Assembly: GCA_020636375.1 (NCBI GenBank)
Contig: JACJXZ010000020.1
Coordinates: 62,001-126,000 of the forward strand
Length of the DNA: 64,000 bases
Origin: Lewinellaceae bacterium
GTDB lineage: Bacteria; Bacteroidota; Bacteroidia; Chitinophagales; Saprospiraceae
Direction of reading: 5' to 3'
In this document: in pieces, positions 24,766 through 34,276 of the stretch
Layout of the letters: each line of letters opens with the position of its first letter
Numbering within the stretch: position 1 is the stretch's first letter
Translations under genes and position numbers: made by a program
Notes under the pieces: model-generated
Databases searched by the model: none
What the model saw: only the letters and a program-made list of their open reading frames with translations
What the model was told of the DNA's origin: nothing

Positions 24766-27756
24766 CTACCTTACTACCACAAACCGTGTGCCAAAAACAT
24801 CTCCGTCCATGCGCAGCAGGTAAGTTCCGGGTTGCAGCCGGCTGATGTCGAACGCCTGCTGGTTGGTGCCGGCAGCTACATTCCAGCGTTCCACCTGCAC
24901 CTCCTGGCCGAGCAGGCTGGTGATGCGGGCCTGCACCACGCGATCTTCCTTGGATTCATACCGGACCGTCAGCTGCCCGCGGGCCGGGTTGGGGAAAACG
25001 CTGAGGACTTCGCGCGCCGCGCCGGAAGCCGTCTTGCCGGAAGGCACCGCGCCGGAAGCCTGCCGCGCGCCGACATTGATGCAGAAATTCGTCGTTTCCG
25101 AAAACCCGAAGCTGGCGCCGGAGGCCAGGGTGGCGCCACCGGCGTCGCGAAGGATGTAAGACCCCACGCCGTACCCGCAGCAAAGGCCGTCGCCGTAGGA
25201 GTCGTAGATGGTGAAATCGTAGCAGCCGGTGCTCAGGCAGGCCGTCTGCACCACCGTCGAACCATCGGGCTGGTTGCCGTAGGGGCCGCCCGAAGCCACG
25301 ACGTTGCCGCCGGCGTCGGTGATCTCCCAGTCTGTTTCCTCGGGGTAGTTGTCCAGGTTGAGGGTCAGGGTGACGTCGGCGCAGCCGCCGCCGGCCCCGG
25401 TCGACAGGGATATGTCGTCGATGGCCATATCGCCCTGCCAGGTGTCTCCGGTCGTGCCCACAAACCGCAGCTCCAGGCTGCCGCCGGCGTAGGCGCTGAG
25501 GTCCACGTCGGCAGAGAGCCAGGAGTTGCCCCGGTTGCCGGCGCGCGACCAGACTTCGGACCAGGTGCTGCTGCCTGCCTGCCGCGCCTGTAGTTCCAGG
25601 CCGCCCATCGACAGGGCGCCGTACAGGTGGTACCGGAAGCTGAAGGTAGCGTTGCCGGCAGCCGACAGGTCGAAGCAGGGGCTGTTCAGGATGGTGACTT
25701 TTCCGGGGTAATTGGGGCTGGAGGATTCCACATACACATACCAGCTGCCCTGGGCGGCGCTGCCGGGGCCGGTGCTGCTGGAGGGCGTACCGCCGCTTCT
25801 TCTCGTCCAGTCGAAATCGTCGCCGCTGCCCTGCGTCCAGTCGCCGAAGCCGTTCTCGAAGCCTTCCGTGTACGGGAAATCGCTGATGCCGCCGCTGCAA
25901 CCGCCGCCGCCGGCAGGATTGACGGTGATATAGGCCGTTTTGGTTTCCGTATCGCTGCCGCTGGCGTTGGAGGCGGTCAGGCTGACGTTGTAGGTCCCGG
26001 CGGTGTTGTAGGTGATGCTTGGGTTTTGAGTGCTGCCCGACGCCGGGCTGCCGCCCGGGAAGGACCAGGACCAGGAGGTGGGGTTGTTTGTGGAAAGATC
26101 GGTGAAGCTGACGCTTTGCCCTTCGGTGACGGTAGTGGCGCTGGCGCTGAAATCGGCGACCGGCGGCGCGGCGTTGCCGGCGGAGATTTCAATATCGTCA
26201 ATACACAGGTCGCCCTGCCAGGAGGTGCTGGTCGTCCCGGAAAACCGCAGGCGCAGCTCACTGTCTCCGCCATAGGCAGACAAGTCCACGCTCACGCTGG
26301 CCCAGCTGCTGCCCTGGTCGCCGCTGCGCGTCCAGACGTCCGACCAGCTACTCCCGTCGGTGCTGGCCTGCAGGCGGATGGTGCCCACGGAGTTGCCGAG
26401 CATGTGGTACTGGAACGAAATCTCGGCAAAGGACAATCCGGACAGGTCGAAGCAAGGCGACTGGAGGATGGCCTGTTTCGCGGGATAATTGGGGCTGGAT
26501 GCTTCTACATACATATAAAAACTGCCATCCGCCGCGGCCGAGGGGCCGGTGCCGGAGGAAGGCGTGCTGCCGGTCCGGCGCGCCCAGTCGAGGTCGTCTG
26601 CCGTGCTTTGCGTCCAGGCACCCTGGCCGCTTTCGAAGCTTTCGCTGTAGGGGAAAGCGCTGATGGTGGTGGAGCAGGTTGGCCCGCCCCCTCCGCCGGC
26701 GCATACTGTCGACGAAGCCAGGGACGCCCGGCGGGGGCTGTTGGCCATCACGGCCTGCATGCGGGCCTTCTGGTCGAGGGTGAAAATGTTCATGCAGGCG
26801 TCGTTGGTATAGTCCATATAATTGCGGACCATATCGGTAGAGCCGCAGGAGACGTGGGTGGTGGGGCAGCCGTAGTTGGCGGCGTCCGACTCCGGCGTGT
26901 CGGCGCAGTAGTCGTCGATGCCGCAGCCGCCGTCGCCCCAGATGTGGCGCAGGCCGAAGCAGTGGCCCACCTCGTGGGTGCCGGTACGGCCCTGGTTGTA
27001 GGTGTTGCCCTGCGGGTTGGGCGTGTCGGTGCTGCCCACTGAGGACGTGAGGAGAACAACGCCGTCCGTACTGGCGGCGCCGCCGTTGGAGTTGAGGCCC
27101 GGCAGGCCCGACTGGCTGGGAAACTGGGCGTAGCCCAGGATGCCGCAGTTGATGTCCATCACCCAGATGTTGAAATACTGGTTGGGATCCCATTGGGATT
27201 GGGGCTTGATCGTCCCTTCGATGTAGGCGTCGTTGAAGCCGCCGCTGCAGGTGCCGTAGGGCGGCGCCGACCAGCCTTGGGAATTGCGGTTGATGCGGTT
27301 GATTCCTGGCTCTGCCAGCGTGCTGCCGTCGGGCGCCACGATGGCCGGGCAGAACTCGATCTCCGCATCGGCGCCGACCGGGTTGTTGTTGTAACCGGAA
27401 GTGCCGAGGATGCGGCGGAAGTCGTTGTTCAGTTGTTCGACCTGGGCGTTGATGTACGTGGCGCTCAGGTTGTCGCCGGACCCGACGGATTCGCCGTTGT
27501 GGATGATGTGGAAGACCACCGGTATCGTCAGAACCACCGAGCGGAAAGCCTGTTCCTGTTGGTAGGCCCGCACCCGGGGCGACAGCCACGCTTCAAACTC
27601 TTCCAGCGTGCCCAGCTCGGGATGCTGCTCCCGCAGTTGCTGGTCCGCTTCCATGGTATAACAGCGGACGACATCCTGGCCCTGAGCATTAAGGTTGGAG
27701 GCTGCCAAAAGCAGCAGCAGCCCCAGTAAGGAGTACTTCGTTTTTGAGATCATCAT
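24766..27756 (-). CDS. Secreted M43-type zinc metalloprotease with PKD domain and T9SS tail
   Basis: 996 residues from MMISKTKYSLLGLLLLLAAS (signal peptide to about residue 24). The pappalysin-like (M43) catalytic domain spans about 75-350: His261, Glu262, His265 and His271 in HEVGHCFGLRHIWGD, and a Met-turn in NYMDYTNDACMN. Two MAM/jelly-roll-like beta-sandwich repeats follow (each starts FPYSE/FPYTEGFENG... and contains NYPAKQAILQSPCFDLSG or its equivalent), separated by a PKD domain (SVSFTDLSTNNPTSWSWSFP). A Gly-rich CYDFTIYDSYGDGLCCGYG module and a T9SS sorting domain (LSVFPNPARGQLTVRY ... GTYLLRMDG) end the protein. It is probably a surface or extracellular protease for protein or adhesion substrates. 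A 27-bp longer ATG start (27783) is less likely. Confidence 0.93.
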   Translation of the reverse strand: MMISKTKYSLLGLLLLLAASNLNAQGQDVVRCYTMEADQQLREQHPELGTLEEFEAWLSPRVRAYQQEQAFRSVVLTIPVVFHIIHNGESVGSGDNLSATYINAQVEQLNNDFRRILGTSGYNNNPVGADAEIEFCPAIVAPDGSTLAEPGINRINRNSQGWSAPPYGTCSGGFNDAYIEGTIKPQSQWDPNQYFNIWVMDINCGILGYAQFPSQSGLPGLNSNGGAASTDGVVLLTSSVGSTDTPNPQGNTYNQGRTGTHEVGHCFGLRHIWGDGGCGIDDYCADTPESDAANYGCPTTHVSCGSTDMVRNYMDYTNDACMNIFTLDQKARMQAVMANSPRRASLASSTVCAGGGGGPTCSTTISAFPYSESFESGQGAWTQSTADDLDWARRTGSTPSSGTGPSAAADGSFYMYVEASSPNYPAKQAILQSPCFDLSGLSFAEISFQYHMLGNSVGTIRLQASTDGSSWSDVWTRSGDQGSSWASVSVDLSAYGGDSELRLRFSGTTSTSWQGDLCIDDIEISAGNAAPPVADFSASATTVTEGQSVSFTDLSTNNPTSWSWSFPGGSPASGSTQNPSITYNTAGTYNVSLTASNASGSDTETKTAYITVNPAGGGGCSGGISDFPYTEGFENGFGDWTQGSGDDFDWTRRSGGTPSSSTGPGSAAQGSWYVYVESSSPNYPGKVTILNSPCFDLSAAGNATFSFRYHLYGALSMGGLELQARQAGSSTWSEVWSRAGNRGNSWLSADVDLSAYAGGSLELRFVGTTGDTWQGDMAIDDISLSTGAGGGCADVTLTLNLDNYPEETDWEITDAGGNVVASGGPYGNQPDGSTVVQTACLSTGCYDFTIYDSYGDGLCCGYGVGSYILRDAGGATLASGASFGFSETTNFCINVGARQASGAVPSGKTASGAAREVLSVFPNPARGQLTVRYESKEDRVVQARITSLLGQEVQVERWNVAAGTNQQAFDISRLQPGTYLLRMDGDVFGTRFVVVR

Positions 27757-27783
27757 TAATCGAGTTTTTGGTACAATACACAA

Positions 27784-28363
27784 ATAAATACTAATCGTTT
27801 GCCGTCGATTTGGACTGCGGCAAGTTTATGAAATTCATCTTCATAAATGGGGATTAGCGAAGTTGCAGAGAGATAAGTATCCAGGCAAATATCCCGGCGC
27901 ACGCCAGCATAATGACCAACTGCCAAATGGTTACAGCAGGGGAGTATAGCTACGGGTATTCCGGTGTTATGGTATTGCGGCCTGCCAGATGCCGGCCTGC
28001 CGTCAGCACCGGAACCCCCGCAATGAATGCCGGCCCGTAATACTGAACAACCATGAAACCTGAAATAGTCGTCGGCACAAAACAGGCTAACCCCCGTAAT
28101 GCTTTTTAGTTGCTATTGTTTCCGGGCTGGGTAAGGGCAGTTTGAATCGGAAAACTGGAGTTGGAACGTGTGGTTCAAGGTGTGGAACAGATATAACCTC
28201 GAAGCAGTTGAAATTCTGATTCGCAGCAAATTTACATTTATATTTTATTTTTTAAAATAAAAGGGAGGAGAAATGGAGTGGATGGCCTACGCGGCAAAAA
28301 CTTCCTTCGTCTGCCATTTGGCCATATCGGCAGAATTCTTCCCCTGATTGTCAAAACCTTCCC
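27784..28363. other. Intergenic region, no gene seen
   Basis: About 580 bp between divergent genes. It holds an imperfect inverted repeat (GGTATTGCGG near 27970 and CCGCAATGAATG near 28019) and an AT-rich stretch with TTTTATTTTTTAAAATAAAA near 28240. No frame looks coding. Confidence 0.4.
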
Positions 28364-28371
28364 TAAATTTG
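28364..28371 (+). promoter_or_regulatory. -7 element (TAAATTTG) for the prolyl oligopeptidase gene
   Basis: Exact TAnnTTTG, 30 bp upstream of the start at 28402, implying a leader of about 25 nt. The nearest TTG (28348) is closer than the usual spacing. Confidence 0.5.
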
Positions 28372-28401
28372 CCCTCCACCAAACTTAAACCATTTCCCCT
28401 T

Positions 28402-30519
28402 ATGAAACGTACAATCCTACATCTGGCACTTGCAATGGCTTTTACCCTGACGACGATGAACATCACAAATGCACAATTCATCTTTCCCAAAACCGATACC
28501 GACCTGGTGGTAGATACCCTGCATGGGTTCTACCTGACTGACCCCTATCGCTGGCTGGAAGACAAAGCCGCCCCTAAGGTACAAAAGTGGAGCCGCGCCC
28601 AGCACGAGGCCACCCTCGACTACGTCAACGGCTCTTATCCCGAAATACCCGGCCTGCGCGACGAAATCCAGGCCTATATCGACCGCGACATCATCAGCCC
28701 TATGCAGCTGGTGGCCGACCGGCAGTTCTACACCATCCGCAAAAAGGGCGACAAGCAGGCCAAGCTCTACACCCGCCTCGACGGCGAAGACATCCTGCTG
28801 TTCGACCCGGAAAAGCTGGATCCCTCCGGCAAAACCTCCATGACCGGCAGGGATTTTACCCAAAAGGCCGAACGGGTGGCCGTCGGCGTCCAATCCAAAG
28901 GGGCGGAGATCAGCACCTACTACATCCTGGATACCAGAACCGGGGCAGTGCTGGGCGACCCCATCGAAGGGCTGCGCGGCTTCTCCTGGACCAAGGACGA
29001 AAAACACGCCTACCTGTGGGTGCGCACCCAGGAGATGATCGACCAGCAGAAGCCGGTGGAGGTGCGCTTGCACAAGATCGGCAGCCCCCGCAGCGAGGAT
29101 GTAGCGCTGCTCATCCCCCAGGATTCGAAAAACGTAGCCTCCGTTTCCGATACCCGCTACAGCGACCTGACCTTTTTCAGCGAGGGCGACTTCTATGCCA
29201 CCCACTCCCTGCGTTTGAAACCGATCGGCTCCGATAAAGACCCGGTGGAGATTTATGCCAACCAAAAATTCCGGGCTTCGCCTAATGCCATCGGCAATAA
29301 AATCTACTTCTACACCAACCACGAAGCGCCCAATTTCAAGCTGATGGTGGCCGACAAGAGCAGACCCGGCTTCGAAAACTGGAAAACACTCATTCCCGAA
29401 AAAAAGGATATCGTCCTGGAAGGCTATACCGTAACGGACGATTACATCATCACTCAGGAGAAGAAAGATGTGCTTAGCCGCCTGCGCCTCTACAGCCTGG
29501 ATGGCAAGTTCATCCAGGAGATCGAAGCGCCGGAGGTAGGCAACATTTCCTGGGTCAGCTACAACCGCGACGTGGATGCTGTTTTTGCCGGCCTGAGCAC
29601 CTTTACCAGCCCGTCCAAAATCTTCCGCCTCAATCCGGCCCGGCTCGCTGACAAAAACCTGGAATGGGAGCTCTTCTACGAGCAGGAGGTACCGGTGAAC
29701 ACCGATGAGATCGAGGCCCGCATCGAGTTCTTTGAATCCAAAGACGGCGCCCGCGTGCCCATCTTCATCGTCCACAAAAAAGGGATAGCGCTGGATGGCA
29801 ACAACCCGACTCTGCTCTATGGATACGGCGGCTTCAATATCGGCATTTCACCCTCCTTCGTTGGCCTGCGCGCCTCTTTCATCAACCGGGGCGGCGTCTT
29901 CGCCGAGGTAGGGCTCCGGGGCGGAGACGAATTCGGCGAGCAATGGCATGAAGACGGCATGCTGTTCAAAAAGCAGAACACCTTCGACGACTTTATCGCC
30001 GCCGCCGAATACATGATCCGGGAAGGGTATACCAATGCCGGCCGGCTGGCCATGGAGGGCGGTAGCAACGGCGGCCTGCTGGTCGGCGCAGTGCTCACTC
30101 AGCGCCCCGACCTCTTCAAGGCGGCCACCTGCGCCGTGCCCCTGCTCGATATGATCCGCTATCACAAGTTCCTCATCGCCCGCTACTGGATTCCCGAATA
30201 CGGCGACCCCGACAAAAAAGAGGACTTCCAGAATATCCTCCAGTACTCCCCCTACCACAACATCCGCATGGGCGTCAACCACCCCACGACGCTGGTCATC
30301 GCCGGCGAGAACGACTCCCGGGTGGACCCCCTGCACGCCAAGAAGTTCGTCGCCGCCCTGCAGAACAACCCCGGGCAGGTGGACCCCATCCTGCTGTATA
30401 TCAACTACGACAGCGGCCACGGCTCCGGCCAGTCGACGGAACAGCTGATCGATTTCTACGAGTTCCGGACGCGGTTTTTGCTGTATCAACTGGGGATGGT
30501 AGATGGGATGGAGCGGTAG
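28402..30519 (+). CDS. Exported prolyl oligopeptidase (peptidase S9A)
   Basis: 705 residues, full S9A length. Signal peptide MKRTILHLALAMAFTLTTMN to about residue 24, then the DPYRWLED motif that opens S9A proteins, a seven-bladed propeller (about 80-420) and the alpha/beta-hydrolase domain with Ser555 in GGSNGGLL, Asp638 in GENDSRVDP and His673 in DSGHGSG. It cleaves after proline in peptides shorter than about 30 residues; the leader suggests periplasmic use, fitting a role with the secreted protease next door. The frame is open 54 bp further upstream but the signal peptide fixes the start. Confidence 0.96.
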   Translation: MKRTILHLALAMAFTLTTMNITNAQFIFPKTDTDLVVDTLHGFYLTDPYRWLEDKAAPKVQKWSRAQHEATLDYVNGSYPEIPGLRDEIQAYIDRDIISPMQLVADRQFYTIRKKGDKQAKLYTRLDGEDILLFDPEKLDPSGKTSMTGRDFTQKAERVAVGVQSKGAEISTYYILDTRTGAVLGDPIEGLRGFSWTKDEKHAYLWVRTQEMIDQQKPVEVRLHKIGSPRSEDVALLIPQDSKNVASVSDTRYSDLTFFSEGDFYATHSLRLKPIGSDKDPVEIYANQKFRASPNAIGNKIYFYTNHEAPNFKLMVADKSRPGFENWKTLIPEKKDIVLEGYTVTDDYIITQEKKDVLSRLRLYSLDGKFIQEIEAPEVGNISWVSYNRDVDAVFAGLSTFTSPSKIFRLNPARLADKNLEWELFYEQEVPVNTDEIEARIEFFESKDGARVPIFIVHKKGIALDGNNPTLLYGYGGFNIGISPSFVGLRASFINRGGVFAEVGLRGGDEFGEQWHEDGMLFKKQNTFDDFIAAAEYMIREGYTNAGRLAMEGGSNGGLLVGAVLTQRPDLFKAATCAVPLLDMIRYHKFLIARYWIPEYGDPDKKEDFQNILQYSPYHNIRMGVNHPTTLVIAGENDSRVDPLHAKKFVAALQNNPGQVDPILLYINYDSGHGSGQSTEQLIDFYEFRTRFLLYQLGMVDGMER

Positions 30520-30597
30520 AGGAGTGATTGCCCTTCGACAAGCTCTTAGGTCAATGGCCGGAAAGGAGAGTGTTCAAAACGCTGTGTCTTTCTTATT

Positions 30598-30686
30598 AAC
30601 CGCTGAGGCCGCAGAGTTGCGCAGAGAGACCGCAAAGTATTCGCTGTCAAGCGAATACTCTGCGTTTCTCAGCGACCTCAGCGGTT
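30598..30686. repeat. Imperfect palindrome 3' of prolyl oligopeptidase
   Basis: Outer arms AACCGCTGAGG and CCTCAGCGGTT, inner hairpin TATTCGCT/AGCGAATA, with GCAGAG/CTCTGC between. It resembles the CGCAGAG-type repeats common in Bacteroidota. The rest of 30520-30795 is empty. Confidence 0.7.
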
Positions 30687-30795
30687 CAAAACTTGCTGGC
30701 AGACACACTTTTCTGGACGGTCCCTCAGAAAGGGTTTGTGTGCTCTTTCGCATTTGCCGGAGCAAAATCAGAAAGAGATCGGAATACCTCTTAAC

Positions 30796-32157
30796 TCACC
30801 GGTAATAATCCGCCATTTCCATCATCAGCCCGTTCACCAGGTCGTACCACTTATAGTGGCGGTCGTTGGTAGCCAGGGCGATGGTCACTTCGTATTCGGG
30901 CAGGTACATCAGGATAGCGCGGTAGCCCATCAGGGCACCGGTATGGCCCATGTGGAGGATGCCGTTGTCGTCCCACAGGCGCATGCCCAGGCCGTAGTGG
31001 TCGCCCCCGACGGTCTTTCCGATGTCTTTGATCATTTCCTGCAAAGAGGTATCGCTCACCAGTTTTCCGGTATAGAGGGCGTGGCCAAAGCGGGCAATGT
31101 CGCTGGGGGTGGAGACGATGGCGCCGGCGGCGCCGACTGCCGACTGATGATATTCATAGGCGCGGTCGTTTTCCGCCAGGCTGTCGATCTTGTTGCGGCG
31201 GGTGCTGAAATCATCGTAGAGGGTTTGTTTCAGGCCGAGCGGATCGAAGATGTATTCTTTGTAGGCTTCCCCCAGGGGTTTCTCCAGGACTTTCTCGATG
31301 AGTTCGCCCAGCAGGTAGAATCCCGTGTTGGAATAGGCATAACCCTGGCCCGGCCGGAAACGCGCCCGCCGGTTGGAGGCGAAGTAATGTATGTCGCCGG
31401 GTTTCCAGGTGCGGTATTTCCAGTTGCCCCGGTAAAAGGCAGGATGGTTGAGATGGTCGATGACGCCGGCGGTATGGCTGAGCAACTGCCGGATGGTCAC
31501 CTCTTTGCTGTAGGGGATATTTTCGACGGGAAGGTAGTCGTAGAGTTTATCGTCCAGTTGGAAGCGCCCTTCTTCTACCAGGCGCAGGATCAAAGCAGAG
31601 GTGAACAACTTGGAGACGCTGGCTACCCGGTAGCGGTGGCTGGGGTTTACCGGCTCGTTATTCCAGGGGTTGCTTCGCCCGGCGGTGGATGTGTGCAGGG
31701 TGCCGTCGGGGGTAATGATGGCAGCTGAAGCCCCCAACAGGTTGCTCACTTCTTTCTCATAAAGGCTGGAAAAGGCCTCGCCCAGGTGTTGTTTCACGGA
31801 ATGGCCGTACTTCACATCCAGGCTGATCATTTTGGTGCGGATCACCCGCCCGTCATCGGCTTTGATGGTGATGACGTATTCGCCTTTATCCTCCCGGCCC
31901 GGATTGCCGTACAGTTGCACCAGATAAGGATCGAAAGTCAGCCAGTCCGGCAGGTTGTGGGCGGTAACTTTTAAAACATCGTGGTCGAGATCTTCCACTT
32001 CGATATCCAGTTCAAAAGGAGATTCGGTGAACGCCTGAATATATCCACCTGCCGGCTCCACGAAAATGGGAGGCGTATTGAAAGGGTCAGCAATTGCAGC
32101 GATAAGGCCCGACAGCGCCAGAATAAAGACGGCTGCCGGCCATCGGGTGTGTTTCAT
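30796..32157 (-). CDS. Exported serine hydrolase, beta-lactamase/class C family, with N-terminal Ig-like domain
   Basis: 453 residues from MKHTRWPAAVFILALSGL (signal peptide); the frame is open 108 bp upstream without support. Residues 30-120 form a cadherin/putative-Ig-like domain (NLPDWLTFDPYLVQLYGNPG, KADDGRVIRTKMISLDV). The catalytic domain has SVSK (Ser-x-x-Lys), YSN (in YAYSNTGFYLLGEL) and HTG (GHTGALMGYR) in place of KTG. Such proteins are DD-peptidases, esterases or D-aminopeptidases. A paralogue with the same domain order lies directly upstream (32322-33686). Confidence 0.92.
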   Translation of the reverse strand: MKHTRWPAAVFILALSGLIAAIADPFNTPPIFVEPAGGYIQAFTESPFELDIEVEDLDHDVLKVTAHNLPDWLTFDPYLVQLYGNPGREDKGEYVITIKADDGRVIRTKMISLDVKYGHSVKQHLGEAFSSLYEKEVSNLLGASAAIITPDGTLHTSTAGRSNPWNNEPVNPSHRYRVASVSKLFTSALILRLVEEGRFQLDDKLYDYLPVENIPYSKEVTIRQLLSHTAGVIDHLNHPAFYRGNWKYRTWKPGDIHYFASNRRARFRPGQGYAYSNTGFYLLGELIEKVLEKPLGEAYKEYIFDPLGLKQTLYDDFSTRRNKIDSLAENDRAYEYHQSAVGAAGAIVSTPSDIARFGHALYTGKLVSDTSLQEMIKDIGKTVGGDHYGLGMRLWDDNGILHMGHTGALMGYRAILMYLPEYEVTIALATNDRHYKWYDLVNGLMMEMADYYR

Positions 32158-32321
32158 ATGTGCCGCCAGTTTTTTACAATTGGACAAATAGAAAAAGCCG
32201 AAGGATACCGATTCCGAAATAATCCCGAGACATATATACGAAATTACCAACGTTATTCCCAGCATTTAGTTACAGAAATATCCCGGCCTTTTTCGCGACT
32301 TTAACTTTTTGAAGGGTTCCG

Positions 32322-33686
32322 TCAGTAAAACTGCACAATATCCACCAGCAACCCATTCACCAGGTCGAACCATCGGCTGTGTGGGTCATTGGTGGCCAGG
32401 ACGATGCAAAGGCCCTTTGCCGGCACGTACATCAGGATGGTGCGGTAATCCATCAGGGCGCCGGTATGGCCGTGGTGAATAATGCCGTGGTCGTCCCACA
32501 GCCGGGTACCCAGGCCGTAGTGGTCCCCGCCGACGGCGAAGCCATAGTCCGCCGTCATTTGTTCCAGCGAAGCCTGGCTGAGAAACTGCCCCCCGTAGAC
32601 GGCCCGGCCGAACTTAGCGACATCGGTGGGGGTGGAAACAATAGCCCCGGCGGCGCCGACAGCTGAAAGGTGGTATTCGTAGGCGCGGATGTTTTCCGCC
32701 AGGTTCTCTATTTTATTGGACCGGGTGCTGAAGTCATCGTACAGAGTCTGGTCCAGGCCCAGGGGTTGAAAAATCCATTGCTTGAAGGCCTGGCTCAGGG
32801 GCAGCCCGGTCACCTTTTCGGCGAGGGCCCCCAGCAGGTAGAAGCCGGTGTTGGAATAGGCGTAAGCCGTGCCGGGTTCGAACAGCATGCCTCTTTGCAC
32901 CGCGTAGTCGATAATGTCCTCATTCGTCCAGGTGCGGGTCATCCAATTGCCGGTGAAGAAGTCGCTGCTGTTGAGGTGGTCCACCAGGCCGGCGGTATGG
33001 CTCAGCATCTGGCGGATGGTGATGGCCTGGCTGTATTGCAGGCCGTCGATGGCCAGGTAATCCTGCACCGGGTCGTCCAGCCCGAAATAGCCTTCTTCCA
33101 CCAGCCGCAGGATCAGGGCGGCGGTAAAAATTTTGGACACGCTGGCCATCCGGTAACGGTGGCCGGCGTTGACGGGGGCATCGCTGAAGTAACTGTGCTT
33201 GCCGGCGGTGGAGGCCAGCAACTGCCCGTCCGGAGTGGCCACGGCCGCCGAAACGCCCATGATGCCGGTAGTGGTGAGGCTGAAATGCTGCAACAGCTCC
33301 ATGTCCAGTTTTTCCTGGAGGCTGAGCAGCACTCCCACCCTGATAGTGAGTTTTTGGCTGCGCTGGTCCTTCCCGTCGTCGGCGATGATGGTGAGTTCGT
33401 AATTTCCTTCATCCTGGCGGGAGGGGATACCCCGGAGCTTGCCGGCGGCCGCATCGAAGCTGAGCCATCCGGGCAATCCTTCTACGGAAACCATCACCTC
33501 GTCTCCATCGACATCCCCGACAAGGATAGAAAGGACGAAGGAGGAATCCGCATAGGCCGTGGCCTGCGCCGGCGCGTTGATCTCGGGCGGGTGGTTGACG
33601 GGAGGCGCCACCGTTTCTTTGGCACAGGTGGACAGGAGCGAGGTGGCAAGAAAGGCAAGGGGGATAAAACGTAGAAATGAGGACAT
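32322..33686 (-). CDS. Lipoprotein serine hydrolase, beta-lactamase/class C family, paralogue of the next gene
   Basis: 454 residues. MSSFLRFIPLAFLATSLLST followed by Cys gives a lipobox, so this copy is a lipoprotein while its neighbour at 30796 has an ordinary signal peptide. Ig-like domain (GLPGWLSFDAAAGKLRGIPS, IADDGKDQRSQKLTIRV), then catalytic SVSK, YSN and HTG motifs in the same positions as the paralogue. The two proteins are clearly homologous throughout (for example GFYLLG, LGLDQTLYDDFSTR, AVGAAGAIVSTP). The start codon is followed upstream by a GGGAGAGT tandem repeat. Confidence 0.92.
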   Translation of the reverse strand: MSSFLRFIPLAFLATSLLSTCAKETVAPPVNHPPEINAPAQATAYADSSFVLSILVGDVDGDEVMVSVEGLPGWLSFDAAAGKLRGIPSRQDEGNYELTIIADDGKDQRSQKLTIRVGVLLSLQEKLDMELLQHFSLTTTGIMGVSAAVATPDGQLLASTAGKHSYFSDAPVNAGHRYRMASVSKIFTAALILRLVEEGYFGLDDPVQDYLAIDGLQYSQAITIRQMLSHTAGLVDHLNSSDFFTGNWMTRTWTNEDIIDYAVQRGMLFEPGTAYAYSNTGFYLLGALAEKVTGLPLSQAFKQWIFQPLGLDQTLYDDFSTRSNKIENLAENIRAYEYHLSAVGAAGAIVSTPTDVAKFGRAVYGGQFLSQASLEQMTADYGFAVGGDHYGLGTRLWDDHGIIHHGHTGALMDYRTILMYVPAKGLCIVLATNDPHSRWFDLVNGLLVDIVQFY

Positions 33687-33722
33687 GTGAATGGTTGTTT
33701 TTCCGGAAAGATAGGGAGAATT

Positions 33723-33788
33723 CGGGAGAGGGGGAGAGTGGGAGAGTGGGAGAGTGGGAGAGTGGGAGATGGGGAGATGGGGAGATGG
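33723..33788. repeat. Short tandem repeat (GGGAGAGT octamers)
   Basis: About eight units of GGGAGAGT / GGGAGATG lie 37-100 bp upstream of the lipoprotein hydrolase start. The region also separates it from the divergent TonB cluster and may alter promoter spacing. Confidence 0.85.
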
Positions 33789-33891
33789 CAGGGCCAACGC
33801 ATCATGATGGTAAATATATGGTTGAGATTGTCAAAAACATTACTTTACTTTGTGTTGTTAAACAGGGACACGCAAAGTCTATACAATCAAA

Positions 33892-34245
33892 GTGCTAAGG
33901 CATCGAACATACCGCCTGATAGGGAGCCTGGGTTTGCTCCTGCTCTTCGTCCTGCCCATGGGCGTGCGGGATGCCCATCACCTGCTGGAAGCCCACGAAG
34001 CTATCCTTGCCTGCGACGCCAGCGGCAACGACCAGCACCTCCACGGCGAAGAGCTGAAGCACCACGACTGCACCCTTTGCCTGATCCATTATGCCCAGTT
34101 TTTGGAAGCGGAGCCTCCGGCGGCCTACACCTCCGTGCCTTCCCTGCTGGTAGAAGAACAATTCGAGTATTCCTTTTTTCATAATCATCCATCCCTTTCC
34201 CATATCCGGGAACGTGGCCCACCTTGTTTCGCCCTTTTTGTGTAG
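33892..34245 (+). CDS. Small His/Cys-rich exported protein preceding a TonB receptor
   Basis: 117 residues starting at GTG 33892 (no in-frame ATG). A hydrophobic leader (LIGSLGLLLLFVLPMGV) is followed by a His/Cys-rich stretch (AHHLLEAHEAILACDASGND, HLHGEELKHHDCTLCLIHY) containing CxxC. Small proteins of this kind commonly precede TonB receptors in Bacteroidota; a metal-related role is an inference from the residues. It ends 31 bp before the receptor and is likely co-transcribed. Confidence 0.65.
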   Translation: MLRHRTYRLIGSLGLLLLFVLPMGVRDAHHLLEAHEAILACDASGNDQHLHGEELKHHDCTLCLIHYAQFLEAEPPAAYTSVPSLLVEEQFEYSFFHNHPSLSHIRERGPPCFALFV

Positions 34246-34276
34246 TATCGAAATTGTATCAAAAGAAAGGTGAAAC

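Noticed and set aside
25627..27042. 471-codon plus-strand frame opposite the metalloprotease gene
   Set aside because: Antisense shadow of the M43 protein; Gly/Ala/Val-rich without motifs.
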